Below the pieces are notes generated by a model that ran no database searches, had not been told where the DNA came from, and saw only the letters and a program-made list of their open reading frames with translations. Below are positions 23,262 to 31,733 of a stretch of DNA of 64,000 nt, one piece after another; position 1 is the stretch's first letter, and the number at the start of each line of letters is the position of its first letter. Source of the DNA: Rothia mucilaginosa (GTDB lineage Bacteria > Actinomycetota > Actinomycetes > Actinomycetales > Micrococcaceae); the NCBI RefSeq assembly GCF_019334805.1, contig NZ_CP079822.1, positions 868,001 to 932,000 of the forward strand, written 5' to 3'. A program made the position numbers and the translations under genes.

Positions 23262-23518
23262 TGCAATATTCTGCATTTACTGCACAAATTTAGGACTCAC
23301 GCAGGTTCCAGCAGTCACGCAAGCAGCGACAAAATACTCCCCACTCCCCTCGAAAACCCTGCAAGAAACCCCTACAAGAAAGCCGAGAGACCCCCGCGTG
23401 AACCGCCCAGCAGCCCCCGCATCAACCGCAGAAACGCCCTAAACTTCGTGTTAAAAACTCTATGGAGCCTCCCACCGGAAAGCTCCACAGGTACCACGTA
23501 TTCCTTTAACGTGCAGGC

Positions 23519-23989
23519 TTAGCGCACAGTCAGCGCATTCTCCGGAGGCGCGAAGCCTAGCTCCACAAATACCGGACCAACAGGGCGCGCACCAGCGGTC
23601 AGCTCGCTAATGACGACCGAATCAACCGATGCGTAGAACGCCTCACGAGCCTTCGCCAAAACATTGCGCAGGCGGCAGAACTTATCCAACGGACAGTGGC
23701 CATTCTCATCCTCGCACTCAATCATGGGAATATCACCCTCAGTAGCACGAAGAACAGTGCCGACGGTCGCAGAGCGGCCCGCATCCGAGAGCATAACGCC
23801 GCCGGAACGACCGCGGGTCGAATCCAAATAACCCATGTTCACGAGGAAGGCCACAGCCTTCGCCACATGGTTGTAGGGGGTATCCACTCCCTCAGCAATC
23901 TTCTGGGTAGAAAGCTTCTGACCGGGCTCCAGTGCAGACAGGAGCATCAGAACGCGGAGCGAGACATCCGAGAATGCTGTCAAACGCAT
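23519..23989 (-). CDS. nsrR: Rrf2-family regulator, probable NO sensor NsrR
   Basis: A 156-residue Rrf2-family winged-helix protein. It carries Cys92, Cys99 and Cys105 in the CEDENGHCPLDKFC loop and Asp8 in MRLTAFSD. In Streptomyces NsrR a [4Fe-4S] cluster is bound by three cysteines at nearly the same positions plus Asp8, so this is very likely an Fe-S NO sensor. The helix-turn-helix region and RGRSGGVMLS wing are typical. AAGGAG precedes the ATG at 23989. It lies upstream of hmp on the same strand, its expected target. Autoregulation is suggested by a dyad over the candidate -10 at 24093-24098. Confidence 0.85.
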   Translation of the reverse strand: MRLTAFSDVSLRVLMLLSALEPGQKLSTQKIAEGVDTPYNHVAKAVAFLVNMGYLDSTRGRSGGVMLSDAGRSATVGTVLRATEGDIPMIECEDENGHCPLDKFCRLRNVLAKAREAFYASVDSVVISELTAGARPVGPVFVELGFAPPENALTVR

Positions 23990-24083
23990 GGATACTCCTT
24001 CTATCTTTCTCGTGATACCGCCGCTTCTACATCGACGGCAACAAATGCTCCGAACCAGCCAAGGCACAGAGCGCTCAAAATCT

Positions 24084-24098
24084 TACATTGGAATTGTA
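24084..24098 (-). promoter_or_regulatory. candidate nsrR -10 element within a dyad
   Basis: TACATTGGAATTGTA has dyad arms TACA/TGTA around a 7-nt centre. On the minus strand it contains TACAAT (24098-24093), a good -10. An operator at this place would give autoregulation. The rest of 23990-24278 shows no gene. Confidence 0.4.
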
Positions 24099-24278
24099 TA
24101 GGGGTAGCAAGAGAGGCAAGAAATTATGATCAGCCACTTCTGTGCCCCAACCACCCCGGCAGGAATTTTAAAGTATCTCTCAAGAGCAAGTGGACTGCAT
24201 AGCCTTACATTCACACCTTTGCGAGAAAACTTATCATTCCCCCAGCTGACGGGGATTCAATTTTTCCCCGAACAGGAG

Positions 24279-24315
24279 GAAGGGGCGGAACCTCACGGCG
24301 AGATTCCGCCCCTTC
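24279..24315. terminator. GC hairpin downstream of pckG
   Basis: GAAGGGGCGGAA and TTCCGCCCCTTC are perfect 12-bp arms with a 13-nt loop, about 35 nt past the pckG stop codon (minus strand). There is no T-run, so termination is likely but not certain. Confidence 0.55.
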
Positions 24316-24349
24316 AAGGCGCTAAACCTTAGGTATTAGCTGGAGTGTC

Positions 24350-26200
24350 TTAGTCCTCCAGGGCCTTAGCCAGAGCGTCGCGCTGTTCGCGAACCTCAAC
24401 AGGCAACTTGTCGCCGAACTTCTCAAGCCACTCGTCGATGCCGGGCAGCTCAGCAGCCCATTCTTCCTTCGAGACAGCCAGAGCAGCCTTCAGTTCTTCC
24501 TCGGAGATTTCCAGACCGGTCAGATCCAGGTCTTCCTTGGTGGGAACGGTGCCCAGGAAGGTCTCCTGGCCACCAGCCTTGCCGTCGAGGCGGTCGAAGA
24601 TCCACTTCACAACGCGAGAGTTCTCGCCGAAGCCGGGCCATGCGAAGCCGCCATCGGGGGTGCGGCGGAACCAGTTGACGTAGTAGACCTTCGGCATGTT
24701 CTCGGTACCGTGCTTCTTGCCCAGATCCAGCCAGTGCTTGAAGTAGTCACCAGCGTTGTAGCCGATGAAGGGCAGCATTGCCATCGGGTCGCGGCGAATC
24801 ACGCCGACAGCGCCCTTAGCAGCCGCGGTGGTCTCGGAGGAGAGGGTAACTGCGCGGAAGACGCCCTGCTCCCAGCTCTCGGACTCGGAAACCAGCGGGA
24901 TGGTGGTCTTACGGCGACCGCCCAGAACGATAGCGCTCAGCGGCACACCCTCGGGATCGTAGTACTCGGGAGCGAGCATGTCGACCTGGGATGCGGGGGT
25001 GCAGAAGCGGGAGTTCGGGTGAGCTGCCGGGCGGCCGGACTCGGGGGTCCAGTCCTGACCGGTCCAGTCAATCAGGTGCTCGGGAGCCTCATCGGTCTTA
25101 CCCTCCCACCAGACGGAGCCGTCGTCGGTCAGTGCAACGTTGGTGAAGATGGTGTTGCCCTTGGCGATAGCCTTCATAGCGTTCGGGTTGGTGGAGTAAC
25201 CGGTGCCCGGTGCCACGCCGAACAGGCCAGCCTCGGGGTTGACCACGCGTGCCTGGTGGTTCTCATCGAACTCGATCCATGCGATGTCGTCGCCGACCAT
25301 CTCAGCCTTCCAGCCGTCAATGGTGGGTTCCATCATTGCGAAGTTGGTCTTGCCACATGCGGAAGGGAACGCTGCGGAGATGTAGCGAACCTTGCCCTCG
25401 GGGTTGGTGACCTTCAGGATGAGCATGTGCTCTGCCATCCAGCCCTCATCGCGACCGATAACGGATGCGATACGCAGTGCGTAGCACTTCTTACCGAGCA
25501 GTGCGTTACCGCCGTAGCCGGAGCCGAAGGACCAGATTTCGCGGGTCTCGGGGAACTGGACGATGTACTTCTCGGGGTTGCAAGGCCAGGGAACATCTTC
25601 CTGACCGGGCTCCAGGGGTGCACCAACAGAGTGCAGAGCCTTGACGAAGAAGCCGTTGGTCTCGTTCAGCTTGGCAAGAACGTCCTTACCAATGGTTGCC
25701 ATGATGCGCATGGAGCAGACAACGTATGCGGAGTCGCTGAGCTCAACAGCAATCTTGGGGTTCTTAGCCTTCAGGGAGCCCATGACGAAGGGAATGACGT
25801 ACAGGGTACGACCGCGCATGGAGCCCTCGAACAGACCGGTCAGGGTCTGCTTCATTTCGACGGGGTCGCGCCAGTTGTTGGTCGGGCCTGCGCCTTCTTC
25901 AGTCTCGGAGCAGATGAAGGTGCGCTCCTCGACACGTGCAACGTCGTCGGGATCGGAGAAAGCTGCGTAAGAGTTCGGGAATTCGTGATCGCTGAGGCGA
26001 ACGAAGGTACCGGCGTCAACCAGTTCCTGTGCCAGGCGGTCATATTCTTCCTGGGAGCCATCGACCCAGTAGATGTGTGCGGGCTGGGTCAGTGCCGCAA
26101 CCTCGCGAACCCATTCCAGAAGACCCTGGTGGGTGGTGGGTGCGCTCTGCAGCTCCTTTTCGAGTTCGGCAGAGAGAGTACGAGTTGAGGTGTCAGCCAT
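24350..26200 (-). CDS. pckG: phosphoenolpyruvate carboxykinase (GTP)
   Basis: A 616-residue GTP-dependent PEPCK making phosphoenolpyruvate from oxaloacetate, the entry to gluconeogenesis. The kinase loop [14 protein letters not shown] with the catalytic Cys, the RKTTIPLV stretch, the [13 protein letters not shown] segment and the metal-site motifs are all present; length fits the GTP class of Actinobacteria. GAAGGGG lies 9 nt before the ATG at 26200. An inverted repeat at 26284-26317 upstream may be a control site. Very biased codon choice suggests high expression. Confidence 0.93.
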   Translation of the reverse strand: MADTSTRTLSAELEKELQSAPTTHQGLLEWVREVAALTQPAHIYWVDGSQEEYDRLAQELVDAGTFVRLSDHEFPNSYAAFSDPDDVARVEERTFICSETEEGAGPTNNWRDPVEMKQTLTGLFEGSMRGRTLYVIPFVMGSLKAKNPKIAVELSDSAYVVCSMRIMATIGKDVLAKLNETNGFFVKALHSVGAPLEPGQEDVPWPCNPEKYIVQFPETREIWSFGSGYGGNALLGKKCYALRIASVIGRDEGWMAEHMLILKVTNPEGKVRYISAAFPSACGKTNFAMMEPTIDGWKAEMVGDDIAWIEFDENHQARVVNPEAGLFGVAPGTGYSTNPNAMKAIAKGNTIFTNVALTDDGSVWWEGKTDEAPEHLIDWTGQDWTPESGRPAAHPNSRFCTPASQVDMLAPEYYDPEGVPLSAIVLGGRRKTTIPLVSESESWEQGVFRAVTLSSETTAAAKGAVGVIRRDPMAMLPFIGYNAGDYFKHWLDLGKKHGTENMPKVYYVNWFRRTPDGGFAWPGFGENSRVVKWIFDRLDGKAGGQETFLGTVPTKEDLDLTGLEISEEELKAALAVSKEEWAAELPGIDEWLEKFGDKLPVEVREQRDALAKALED

Positions 26201-26283
26201 TGACGTTTTCCCCTTCATTCGGTGGCCCGGATACTACGTTGATCCGGTTAGGTCTGCGGTAACAAAGAAGCAGTTAAACACTA

Positions 26284-26317
26284 CAAGCGTGCAAACAAAT
26301 GTGAATATGCACGCTTG
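26284..26317. promoter_or_regulatory. inverted repeat upstream of pckG
   Basis: CAAGCGTGCA (26284-26293) and TGCACGCTTG (26308-26317) form a perfect 10-bp inverted repeat with a 14-nt spacer, about 85 nt before the pckG start. It could be an operator or a leader hairpin; no known factor is assigned. Confidence 0.4.
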
Positions 26318-26623
26318 GACAGTCTCCACTTCCTCGTGATGCTTACAGAATAACGCATTAATGGTCTGCAGAGCTTTCTATGACACCATTTCTTAAGTTC
26401 TGCGCATCACATTCTTTTGGCGCGGAAAGATTTTTTGGAGGATTTTGAGGTAATTCGGCAGGGTCGAGGAGGGTGTTCTGGGTGTCCTCGAGGTAGGTTT
26501 TGGGGTGGAACAAAAATATTTTAAAAAATTTTTGCGAGCGCGAAACCCCCGGAATTATGCGGCAAAACGGGGCATTAAAGGGTCTTTCGGAGGCGGTTTT
26601 AGGCTAATTTCGAGTTTTTCGGC
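26318..26623. other. non-coding region between pckG and tRNA-Arg
   Basis: No gene was recognised. It contains a G/T-rich stretch (26440-26510) and an A/T-rich segment (about 26512-26537) with runs of A and T. Short frames here lack ribosome binding sites. Confidence 0.5.
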
Positions 26624-26668
26624 TTGCGCCCCCTCGGGGACATCCGTATAGTAGTACCTGTTGCCGCG
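26624..26668 (+). promoter_or_regulatory. promoter of tRNA-Arg
   Basis: TTGCGC (26624-26629), 17-nt spacer, TATAGT (26647-26652), 7 nt, GTTGCCGCG (26660-26668). This is the same design as the two rrn promoters at 5531-5575 and 5751-5795. The tRNA begins about 40 nt after the expected transcription start. Confidence 0.75.
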
Positions 26669-26699
26669 ACGGGTTGAAGAAATCCGAAGCGAGGAACAT

Positions 26700-26775
26700 G
26701 CGCCTGTAGCTCAACGGATAGAGCATCTGACTACGGATCAGAAGGTTGGGGGTTCGAATCCCTTCGGGCGCACCA
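26700..26775 (+). tRNA. tRNA-Arg (anticodon ACG)
   Basis: A full cloverleaf: acceptor GCGCCTG pairs with CGGGCGC, anticodon loop CTACGGA gives ACG, T-loop is GGTTCGAATC, and CCA is encoded (26773-26775). The first base of the anticodon would be read as inosine after deamination, as usual for tRNA-Arg ACG. Confidence 0.96.
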
Positions 26776-26777
26776 CC

Positions 26778-26812
26778 GATCCCCGGTTCTTCGGAACCGG
26801 GGATTTTTTGTG
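26778..26812 (+). terminator. terminator of tRNA-Arg
   Basis: ATCCCCGGTTC and GAACCGGGGAT form an 11-bp stem with a short loop, followed by TTTTTTG, a few bases after the tRNA. Confidence 0.9.
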
Positions 26813-27060
26813 TCTCCAGAAATACGCCCGGAAAGTGCCCCGCCGAAAGTACCTCGCCGCAAGCGCCGGATACAACGCAAACCACCGCGCTCACGACAGG
26901 CGGCGCGGCGCGCAGAAGCCACAGTGCATGGAGATGCCCATATAGGAGACGCCTGTATAGAGGTGTAGCAAAGACGCTTCAACCGCCTCATCCGCACCCA
27001 ACAGCTGTTGCAAAAGTGCGTTTCAACCTGTGAATCCACAGATTTACGCGCCCAGATGAC

Positions 27061-27074
27061 GTGCCCCGGGGCAC
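27061..27074. promoter_or_regulatory. perfect palindrome upstream of the two-gene operon
   Basis: GTGCCCCGGGGCAC is a perfect 14-bp palindrome about 80 nt before the start of the 27152 gene. It may be an operator; in the 26813-27151 gap nothing else was recognised. Confidence 0.3.
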
Positions 27075-27151
27075 ACCCGCCAAAAAACGCATAGGATGGA
27101 AAGAAGACCCTCCACGCATAGGTTGGAGAGCAGACAACGCGAAGGAGCACT

Positions 27152-28750
27152 ATGGCACAGCTATCCATTCCGCAGTCCCTGATAGGTGCACTCATCGATA
27201 TAGCCGATCTGGGAACACTCGATTACTTCCCGCCCACCGAACGATGCGCCCACTGGTCCCTCTATGACGCGCAGCGCCAGGAGCTTCTCTGCCCCTGCGC
27301 ACCCGCCGCCAACACCACCACGGAGAAGCTCTTTGAGGCCGCGGCGAAGATTCTCTACGAGAATTTCCCCCGATATATCGACTCGCCCGAGGAAATCATT
27401 CCTTATACTTCCCGCCAGGAACTCGTTGCCGCCCTACGCCGCGGCGATGAGGAGCCCAGCGACACTAAGCCTCTTGAAGAGGAACAGAACGACCTGCAGG
27501 CAACCGAAGCTACCGCAGACTCCACGGCTGAGGCTCCCGTTGCAGAGGCCAACGAGGGTGTAGTTACTGAGGACGCCGCGGTGAGCGCAGCCGCCACTCC
27601 CAAGCCTGCAGCCCCGAAGCTCGCGCCTTCCCCCGCGCTCTTTGCCGCCCGCGCGGCACAGGCACCCGCCCCGACTCCCAGCCCGGCTCCCAGCGCGCCG
27701 GAAGAAGCATCTGTGGAAGCGCCCGCAGAGGCAACTGCAGAAAAGACGGTTCCTGTACCGACCCCCGCCACGGTTACCCCCGCGGCACCCAAGCCGGCGG
27801 CGCCGAAGCCCGCAGCTCCTACATCTGTAGCACCCAAGCCTGCAGTGCCGACTCCCGGTGCACCCTCCCCCGGTATGTTCCGCAAGTCCACGCTGACCTA
27901 CCGCCCGCCGCGCATCGATGAGTACCTGGAGGGTCTGCGTGCCCGGCAGCAGGCCGCCGAAGAAGCCGCGGAAGCTACTCATACGGCAGTAGCTAGCGAG
28001 CAGGCACCTGCTGAAGAGCTGCCCGCGCTCAGCCAGTCCCTACCGAGCGCGCCCACTACCCCAAAGACGAGTGCCCCGAAGCCGAGTGCGCCGAAGCCCG
28101 CCACTCAGCCGGTAGCCGCCGAACCGACCGCCCCTCGCGGTGTCAGCGAAGAGGATCGCGAACGCAGCTACCGCCTGCGCCCGAGCCTGCGTGCCCGCCT
28201 CGAACGCGAAAATATCAGCGAAGAGCTCGTGCGCACCATCCTGCGTGAAGGCGCGGCAGAACGCCTCAACGACTGGACGATTCGCTTCACCCACGACGAC
28301 TACCGTGTGGACGTCAACACCGCCTCCGCCGAAGTCATTACCGTCATTGACGAATACGACGCCGAATACAACGAAGCGGCACAGGTATCCTTGGCGTACG
28401 GCGAATACAACTCGCTCAACGCCCTGGAACTCGAATTCAGCGAGCGCGCCCGCACCTTCTTGAAGAAGAACCCGCCCTTCGTCTTCGATCTGATGCTTCA
28501 GGCGCTGAGCAACCCCGAGAGCGTGCGCATGGCTGAAGGCTGGACCCGCATCTACGCGGCGCAGGGTCTGGAAATTGCGATTTCGCCCGATGAGCGGACC
28601 GTTCTGGCCCTGGCGAAGACCCCGGACTTCCACGTTCTGCACGCCGAAGCCCTGCGCAAGGCACAGCTGGAAGAGCTCAGTAATACCCTGGCGAAGCAGG
28701 CAGAACATCAAGTAGCCCAGGCAGAAAACACCACCGAGGAGGAGAAATAA
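27152..28750 (+). CDS. unrecognised multi-module protein A with Pro/Ala linker
   Basis: A 532-residue protein I cannot assign. Residues 1-100 form an N-terminal domain (MAQLSIPQSLIGALIDIADL, a WSLYD motif, then helices). Residues about 110-335 are Pro/Ala/Lys-rich low complexity with AAPKPAAPKP repeats. Two small alpha/beta modules follow, about 350-403 and 440-490: a helix (ISEELVRTIL; PFVFDLMLQAL), then beta strands ending DYRVDVNTASAEVITVI and GLEIAISPDERTVLAL. They resemble DUF4258-type folds by eye (inference). No signal peptide or membrane segment. GAAGGAG precedes the ATG. The stop overlaps the next start (TAATG), so the two genes are coupled; the second is a paralogue. Confidence 0.6.
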   Translation: MAQLSIPQSLIGALIDIADLGTLDYFPPTERCAHWSLYDAQRQELLCPCAPAANTTTEKLFEAAAKILYENFPRYIDSPEEIIPYTSRQELVAALRRGDEEPSDTKPLEEEQNDLQATEATADSTAEAPVAEANEGVVTEDAAVSAAATPKPAAPKLAPSPALFAARAAQAPAPTPSPAPSAPEEASVEAPAEATAEKTVPVPTPATVTPAAPKPAAPKPAAPTSVAPKPAVPTPGAPSPGMFRKSTLTYRPPRIDEYLEGLRARQQAAEEAAEATHTAVASEQAPAEELPALSQSLPSAPTTPKTSAPKPSAPKPATQPVAAEPTAPRGVSEEDRERSYRLRPSLRARLERENISEELVRTILREGAAERLNDWTIRFTHDDYRVDVNTASAEVITVIDEYDAEYNEAAQVSLAYGEYNSLNALELEFSERARTFLKKNPPFVFDLMLQALSNPESVRMAEGWTRIYAAQGLEIAISPDERTVLALAKTPDFHVLHAEALRKAQLEELSNTLAKQAEHQVAQAENTTEEEK

Positions 28751-30015
28751 TGTCCGCTAAGCAGATTACCGTTCCTCTTGAGGTGTACGTTCGCCTGCAG
28801 GAGCTTGCCTCCCTCGCCGCCTATAGTTACCGCGATGAGCAGGGCTCCGAAGAGAACACTGCATACGATAAGCCCTGGGATTTGCTCTCCAAGGACGGCG
28901 CCTCCCTGCTCGATGAGAACGGCGCGCTCAAGCCCGAAGCGGCAGAGCTCTACTTCACCCTCCTGCCGCTCATTGCCCAGGAATTCGTGCAGCAGCAGCA
29001 GGCACTCGTGGACGCGTACCGTCAGGCACCCAAGCCCGCCGCCGCACGCGCCAAGATTCGCCCCTCCAACCAGCGCCTCATTCCGCTGACCGAGGTGCCG
29101 CTGGAGAACCAGCGTATTGCCGCGCGCATCGAGAAGGAATTCTACGGCGACGTGCCGCCGCGCCGCCGCATCTACGGTGTGCTCCCCGGCGTGATGGATT
29201 ACATGATGCGCCACGGGCTAACCTACGAGCTGCTACTGGACATTATCGAATCCCCCGCAAGCACCGTGGTTCAAGAAAGCGCGCAAGAGAACCGCTACGG
29301 CCGCGAAGTCACCCTCTACACGCATGAAGAGGAAGGCTACCAGGTGGTGCTCAACCCCCTGACCGCCGAAGTGCTCGCGCTACGCCCGCTGCAGGCTCTC
29401 GCCGGAGGCTACCAGCTCTCCCCCGAGGCTCAGGCTCAGCTCAAGTCGCTCGGACTGACCGGCGAGTACATTGCCCGCATCCTTGATGAAGCTGAGGACC
29501 GCCGCCCGATTCCCGGCAGTAGCCGCACCGTGTACTCACTCAACGGCTACCAGGTGGAGTTCTCGCACTCCGACCAGCAGGTCATTCGTATTAGTCGCGG
29601 CACCGCGCCCAGCCGTAACCCCTTCGAGTCGCAGCCGAGGATGAGCGGCACGAAGAGGCAGCGCGGCCGCAAGATCCCGCACGATGTGGATGCGTTCGTG
29701 CAGCTGTTGCAGGAGCACGGCTTCACCATCACCATGGGCGGTAAGCACTACGATATTCGCCACGAGAAGCTGGCTCCGGGTCAGAAGGCGGTCACCTCCG
29801 TGACCCCCTCGGATTCGCAGCGTTGGCACCTGAACTCGGCACGCCAGATCCGCAATACCTTCGGTATCGACCTGCGCTACGCCGATCCGCGCGATAGCGT
29901 GCGCGGTATTGTGCGCGGCCCCGGAGGAAGCATCCAGAATGCCGATCACCGCAACGCTGAAAAGCAGGATGCCGAGAAGAGCGCGGAGAAGACGGCGGAG
30001 AAGGAATCCGAGTAG
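28750..30015 (+). CDS. unrecognised multi-module protein B with HicA-like C-terminus
   Basis: A 421-residue paralogue of the upstream protein, coupled to it by a one-base overlap. The N-terminal domain (about 1-95; QITVPLEVYVRLQELASLA, PWDLL) parallels that of protein A. Two modules follow at about 150-218 (LTYELLLDIIESP to GYQVVLNPLTAEVLAL) and 225-283 (LTGEYIARILDE to GYQVEFSHSDQQVIRI). Residues about 310-377 (FVQLLQEHGFTITMGGKHYD, later RQIRNTFGIDL) look like a HicA-type dsRBD-like fold, with a His where HicA has GSH; this is inference. The tail is Glu/Lys-rich. No antitoxin partner was recognised, so a plain toxin-antitoxin role is unproven. Confidence 0.6.
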   Translation: MSAKQITVPLEVYVRLQELASLAAYSYRDEQGSEENTAYDKPWDLLSKDGASLLDENGALKPEAAELYFTLLPLIAQEFVQQQQALVDAYRQAPKPAAARAKIRPSNQRLIPLTEVPLENQRIAARIEKEFYGDVPPRRRIYGVLPGVMDYMMRHGLTYELLLDIIESPASTVVQESAQENRYGREVTLYTHEEEGYQVVLNPLTAEVLALRPLQALAGGYQLSPEAQAQLKSLGLTGEYIARILDEAEDRRPIPGSSRTVYSLNGYQVEFSHSDQQVIRISRGTAPSRNPFESQPRMSGTKRQRGRKIPHDVDAFVQLLQEHGFTITMGGKHYDIRHEKLAPGQKAVTSVTPSDSQRWHLNSARQIRNTFGIDLRYADPRDSVRGIVRGPGGSIQNADHRNAEKQDAEKSAEKTAEKESE

Positions 30016-30070
30016 CTCTTCGTCACAGTTGAAGCATAGCCGTTGAAGCGCGCCCGCGTGCCGGTTCTTT

Positions 30071-30114
30071 ATACTGCCCCCAGCATGTCTTTGCATCTGG
30101 GGGCAGTATTTATA
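30071..30114 (+). terminator. terminator of the two-gene operon
   Basis: ATACTGCCCCCAG and CTGGGGGCAGTAT form a perfect 13-bp stem with a 13-nt loop, followed by TTATAT. It lies about 55 nt past the stop of the second gene. Confidence 0.85.
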
Positions 30115-30270
30115 TGCGCCTATATCCCGCGTTGTCAGGGCAATACGGGGTAGACTGGGGGCAATACAGACATGCTATTCAGCATAAAAATTAATATGCG
30201 TTCCCGTGATATGCGTGACGGTAGGGTTGGGGATACACCACAAAGTACGGTGAATAACAGCCCCTACCTC

Positions 30271-30276
30271 TACAAT
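30271..30276 (+). promoter_or_regulatory. possible -10 of the ferredoxin gene
   Basis: TACAAT lies 33 nt before the ferredoxin ATG, which has its own AGAAGGAG ribosome binding site. A convincing -35 is not seen. Confidence 0.35.
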
Positions 30277-30308
30277 AGAAACGCATCACTACAGAAGAAG
30301 GAGAACGC

Positions 30309-30629
30309 ATGGGCGTAACGATTAAGGTCACTGACGAAGCAGGCGTAAACTACGACATTCAGTGGGAAGACCACCACACCCTCCTGGAAGCCCTCCAGGC
30401 TAACGGCGTGCCGGTCCTCGCAACCTGCGGTGGTAACGCATCCTGCGCTACCTGCCACGGCTTCATCGACCCCGAGCACTTCGAGGCTTCCGGTGAGCGC
30501 ACCGAAGCTGAGCAGGACCTGCTCGACATGGTCGACGATGTCGCCAACGAGTACTCTCGCCTGTGCTGCCAGGTCGAGTACGCCCCCGGTATGGACGGAG
30601 CAGAAATCCAAATGCAGGCGGCGATGTAA
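30309..30629 (+). CDS. [2Fe-2S] ferredoxin, adrenodoxin type
   Basis: A 106-residue soluble electron carrier. The cluster cysteines are in CGGNASCATC (C-x5-C-x2-C) with the fourth in the LCCQV motif near residue 86, the usual spacing for vertebrate-adrenodoxin-like bacterial ferredoxins that serve cytochromes P450 or Fe-S assembly. AGAAGGAG precedes the start. The stop is 2 nt from the start of a Ser-rich lipoprotein gene, an unusual partner. The redox partners are not in this window. Confidence 0.85.
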   Translation: MGVTIKVTDEAGVNYDIQWEDHHTLLEALQANGVPVLATCGGNASCATCHGFIDPEHFEASGERTEAEQDLLDMVDDVANEYSRLCCQVEYAPGMDGAEIQMQAAM

Positions 30630-30631
30630 TC

Positions 30632-31582
30632 ATGTTTAAATCGGCTCAGGTACTCGCATCAACCACCCTCCTCTGTTGCGTGCTAGCGCTCAGTGGATGC
30701 GGCGCGTCCCAGGCCGGTCAGGAAGCTGAAGGCACCTCGGCACAGCCGAGCGCTTCGGCTTCGGTCAAGCCCGGCACGATTCGAGTAGCCTCCGACGGGG
30801 CTACCCCTTCGGTGAGCCCGGGCTCCATTACCGTGGTGAACTCCCCCGACGCGGAACACCACGAGTCTTCCTCTGAGCACTCCGAGTCTTCCTCCCACAC
30901 CGAGACTCACGAGTCGAAGCAGAGCTCTGACTCTCATTCCTCTGAGTCCTCCCACGAGGGTTCCGAGCAGAACAAGTCGGACGACTCTGATTCTCAGCAG
31001 GACTCCCAGAAGAGTTCAGACTCGTCTTCGCAGTCGGGTTCTCGCTCTTCGGGCAACTCTTCGAACTCCTCCGGTTCCTCGAACTCGTCGAATTCTTCCA
31101 ACTCCTCGAATTCCTCGAGCTCTTCGGAGAAGTCCTCTAACTCCTCCAACAACAACGTTGAGGGTCCCGGCCAGTGCGATTTGGATGACCTGAACGTTTC
31201 GGTTGCTATTGGAGAAGGCTCCCCCGGCGCCCGAAACTACACCCTGTACTTCCAGAACTCCTCGAACTCCCCCTGCACCCTGCGCGGCTACCCGCGCGTG
31301 GTCCATGCGGGTCCTTCGGGAACCTGGGTTGGTCGTGAGGCTTCCACCTCCGACGAGTACATGAACCCTGCGGGTGTGACCCTCAACCCCGGCGATAGCA
31401 CCACCGCGGTGCTGCGTTCGGTGTACCCGGCACGCTTCGGTGACGATTGCGGCAGCCGCCCGGTTCAGGGCTTCCTGGTGGGTCTTCCCTCCGGTTCCGG
31501 TGGCGTGATTGTTCCGCTGGATACGACCGCATGTTCCTCGTCTGTTCCGCAGCTGTCGGTGGGTCAATTTGGTGCCCGCTAA
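30632..31582 (+). CDS. Ser-rich lipoprotein with DUF4232 domain
   Basis: A 316-residue secreted lipoprotein. The signal peptide ends in the lipobox LALSGC (Cys at about residue 24). Residues about 75-180 are a Ser/Glu/His/Asn-rich stretch including many Asn-Ser-Ser repeats, likely an unstructured stalk through the wall. The rest (about 185-316) matches the DUF4232 family: four cysteines, NSPCTLRGYPRV, and a VTLNPGDSTTAVLR motif. Function unknown. The ATG at 30632 is 2 nt after the ferredoxin stop, so translation is probably coupled; upstream codons of the open frame overlap the ferredoxin and are not used. Confidence 0.8.
   Translation: MFKSAQVLASTTLLCCVLALSGCGASQAGQEAEGTSAQPSASASVKPGTIRVASDGATPSVSPGSITVVNSPDAEHHESSSEHSESSSHTETHESKQSSDSHSSESSHEGSEQNKSDDSDSQQDSQKSSDSSSQSGSRSSGNSSNSSGSSNSSNSSNSSNSSSSSEKSSNSSNNNVEGPGQCDLDDLNVSVAIGEGSPGARNYTLYFQNSSNSPCTLRGYPRVVHAGPSGTWVGREASTSDEYMNPAGVTLNPGDSTTAVLRSVYPARFGDDCGSRPVQGFLVGLPSGSGGVIVPLDTTACSSSVPQLSVGQFGAR
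31056..31157 (+). repeat. (AAC TCN TCN) codon repeat in the lipoprotein gene
   Basis: About ten imperfect 9-bp units coding Asn-Ser-Ser (and Gly/Ser variants) run in frame. Synonymous codon variation within the units shows it is not a very recent expansion. Such tracts can change length in frame and alter stalk length. Confidence 0.7.
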
Positions 31583-31642
31583 CGCGGCGTTGCAGATGTG
31601 ACAACATCTCTGGCACGTTGTGTGCGCATATAGTTCGCATAT

Positions 31643-31686
31643 AGTTCAAGGGCGGTTCCCCTCGATGGGGAACCGCCCTTGAACTG
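31643..31686. terminator. bidirectional terminator
   Basis: AGTTCAAGGGCGGTTCCCC and GGGGAACCGCCCTTGAACT are perfect 19-bp arms with a short loop. It sits between the convergent lipoprotein and nitroreductase genes. T-runs are poor on both sides, but the stem is very strong. Confidence 0.75.
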
Positions 31687-31733
31687 TCTATAAACCTAGG
31701 GTTTAGCTTGAGCTATGCGGTAGCCGCACGCTC

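Noticed and set aside
23205..23522. A 105-codon plus-strand frame between hmp and nsrR
   Set aside because: No ribosome binding site, low-complexity basic product; it overlaps the hmp control region.
27152..30015. Classical toxin-antitoxin operon
   Set aside because: Both proteins are large and paralogous; no small antitoxin gene is present, so the resemblance is limited to domain folds.
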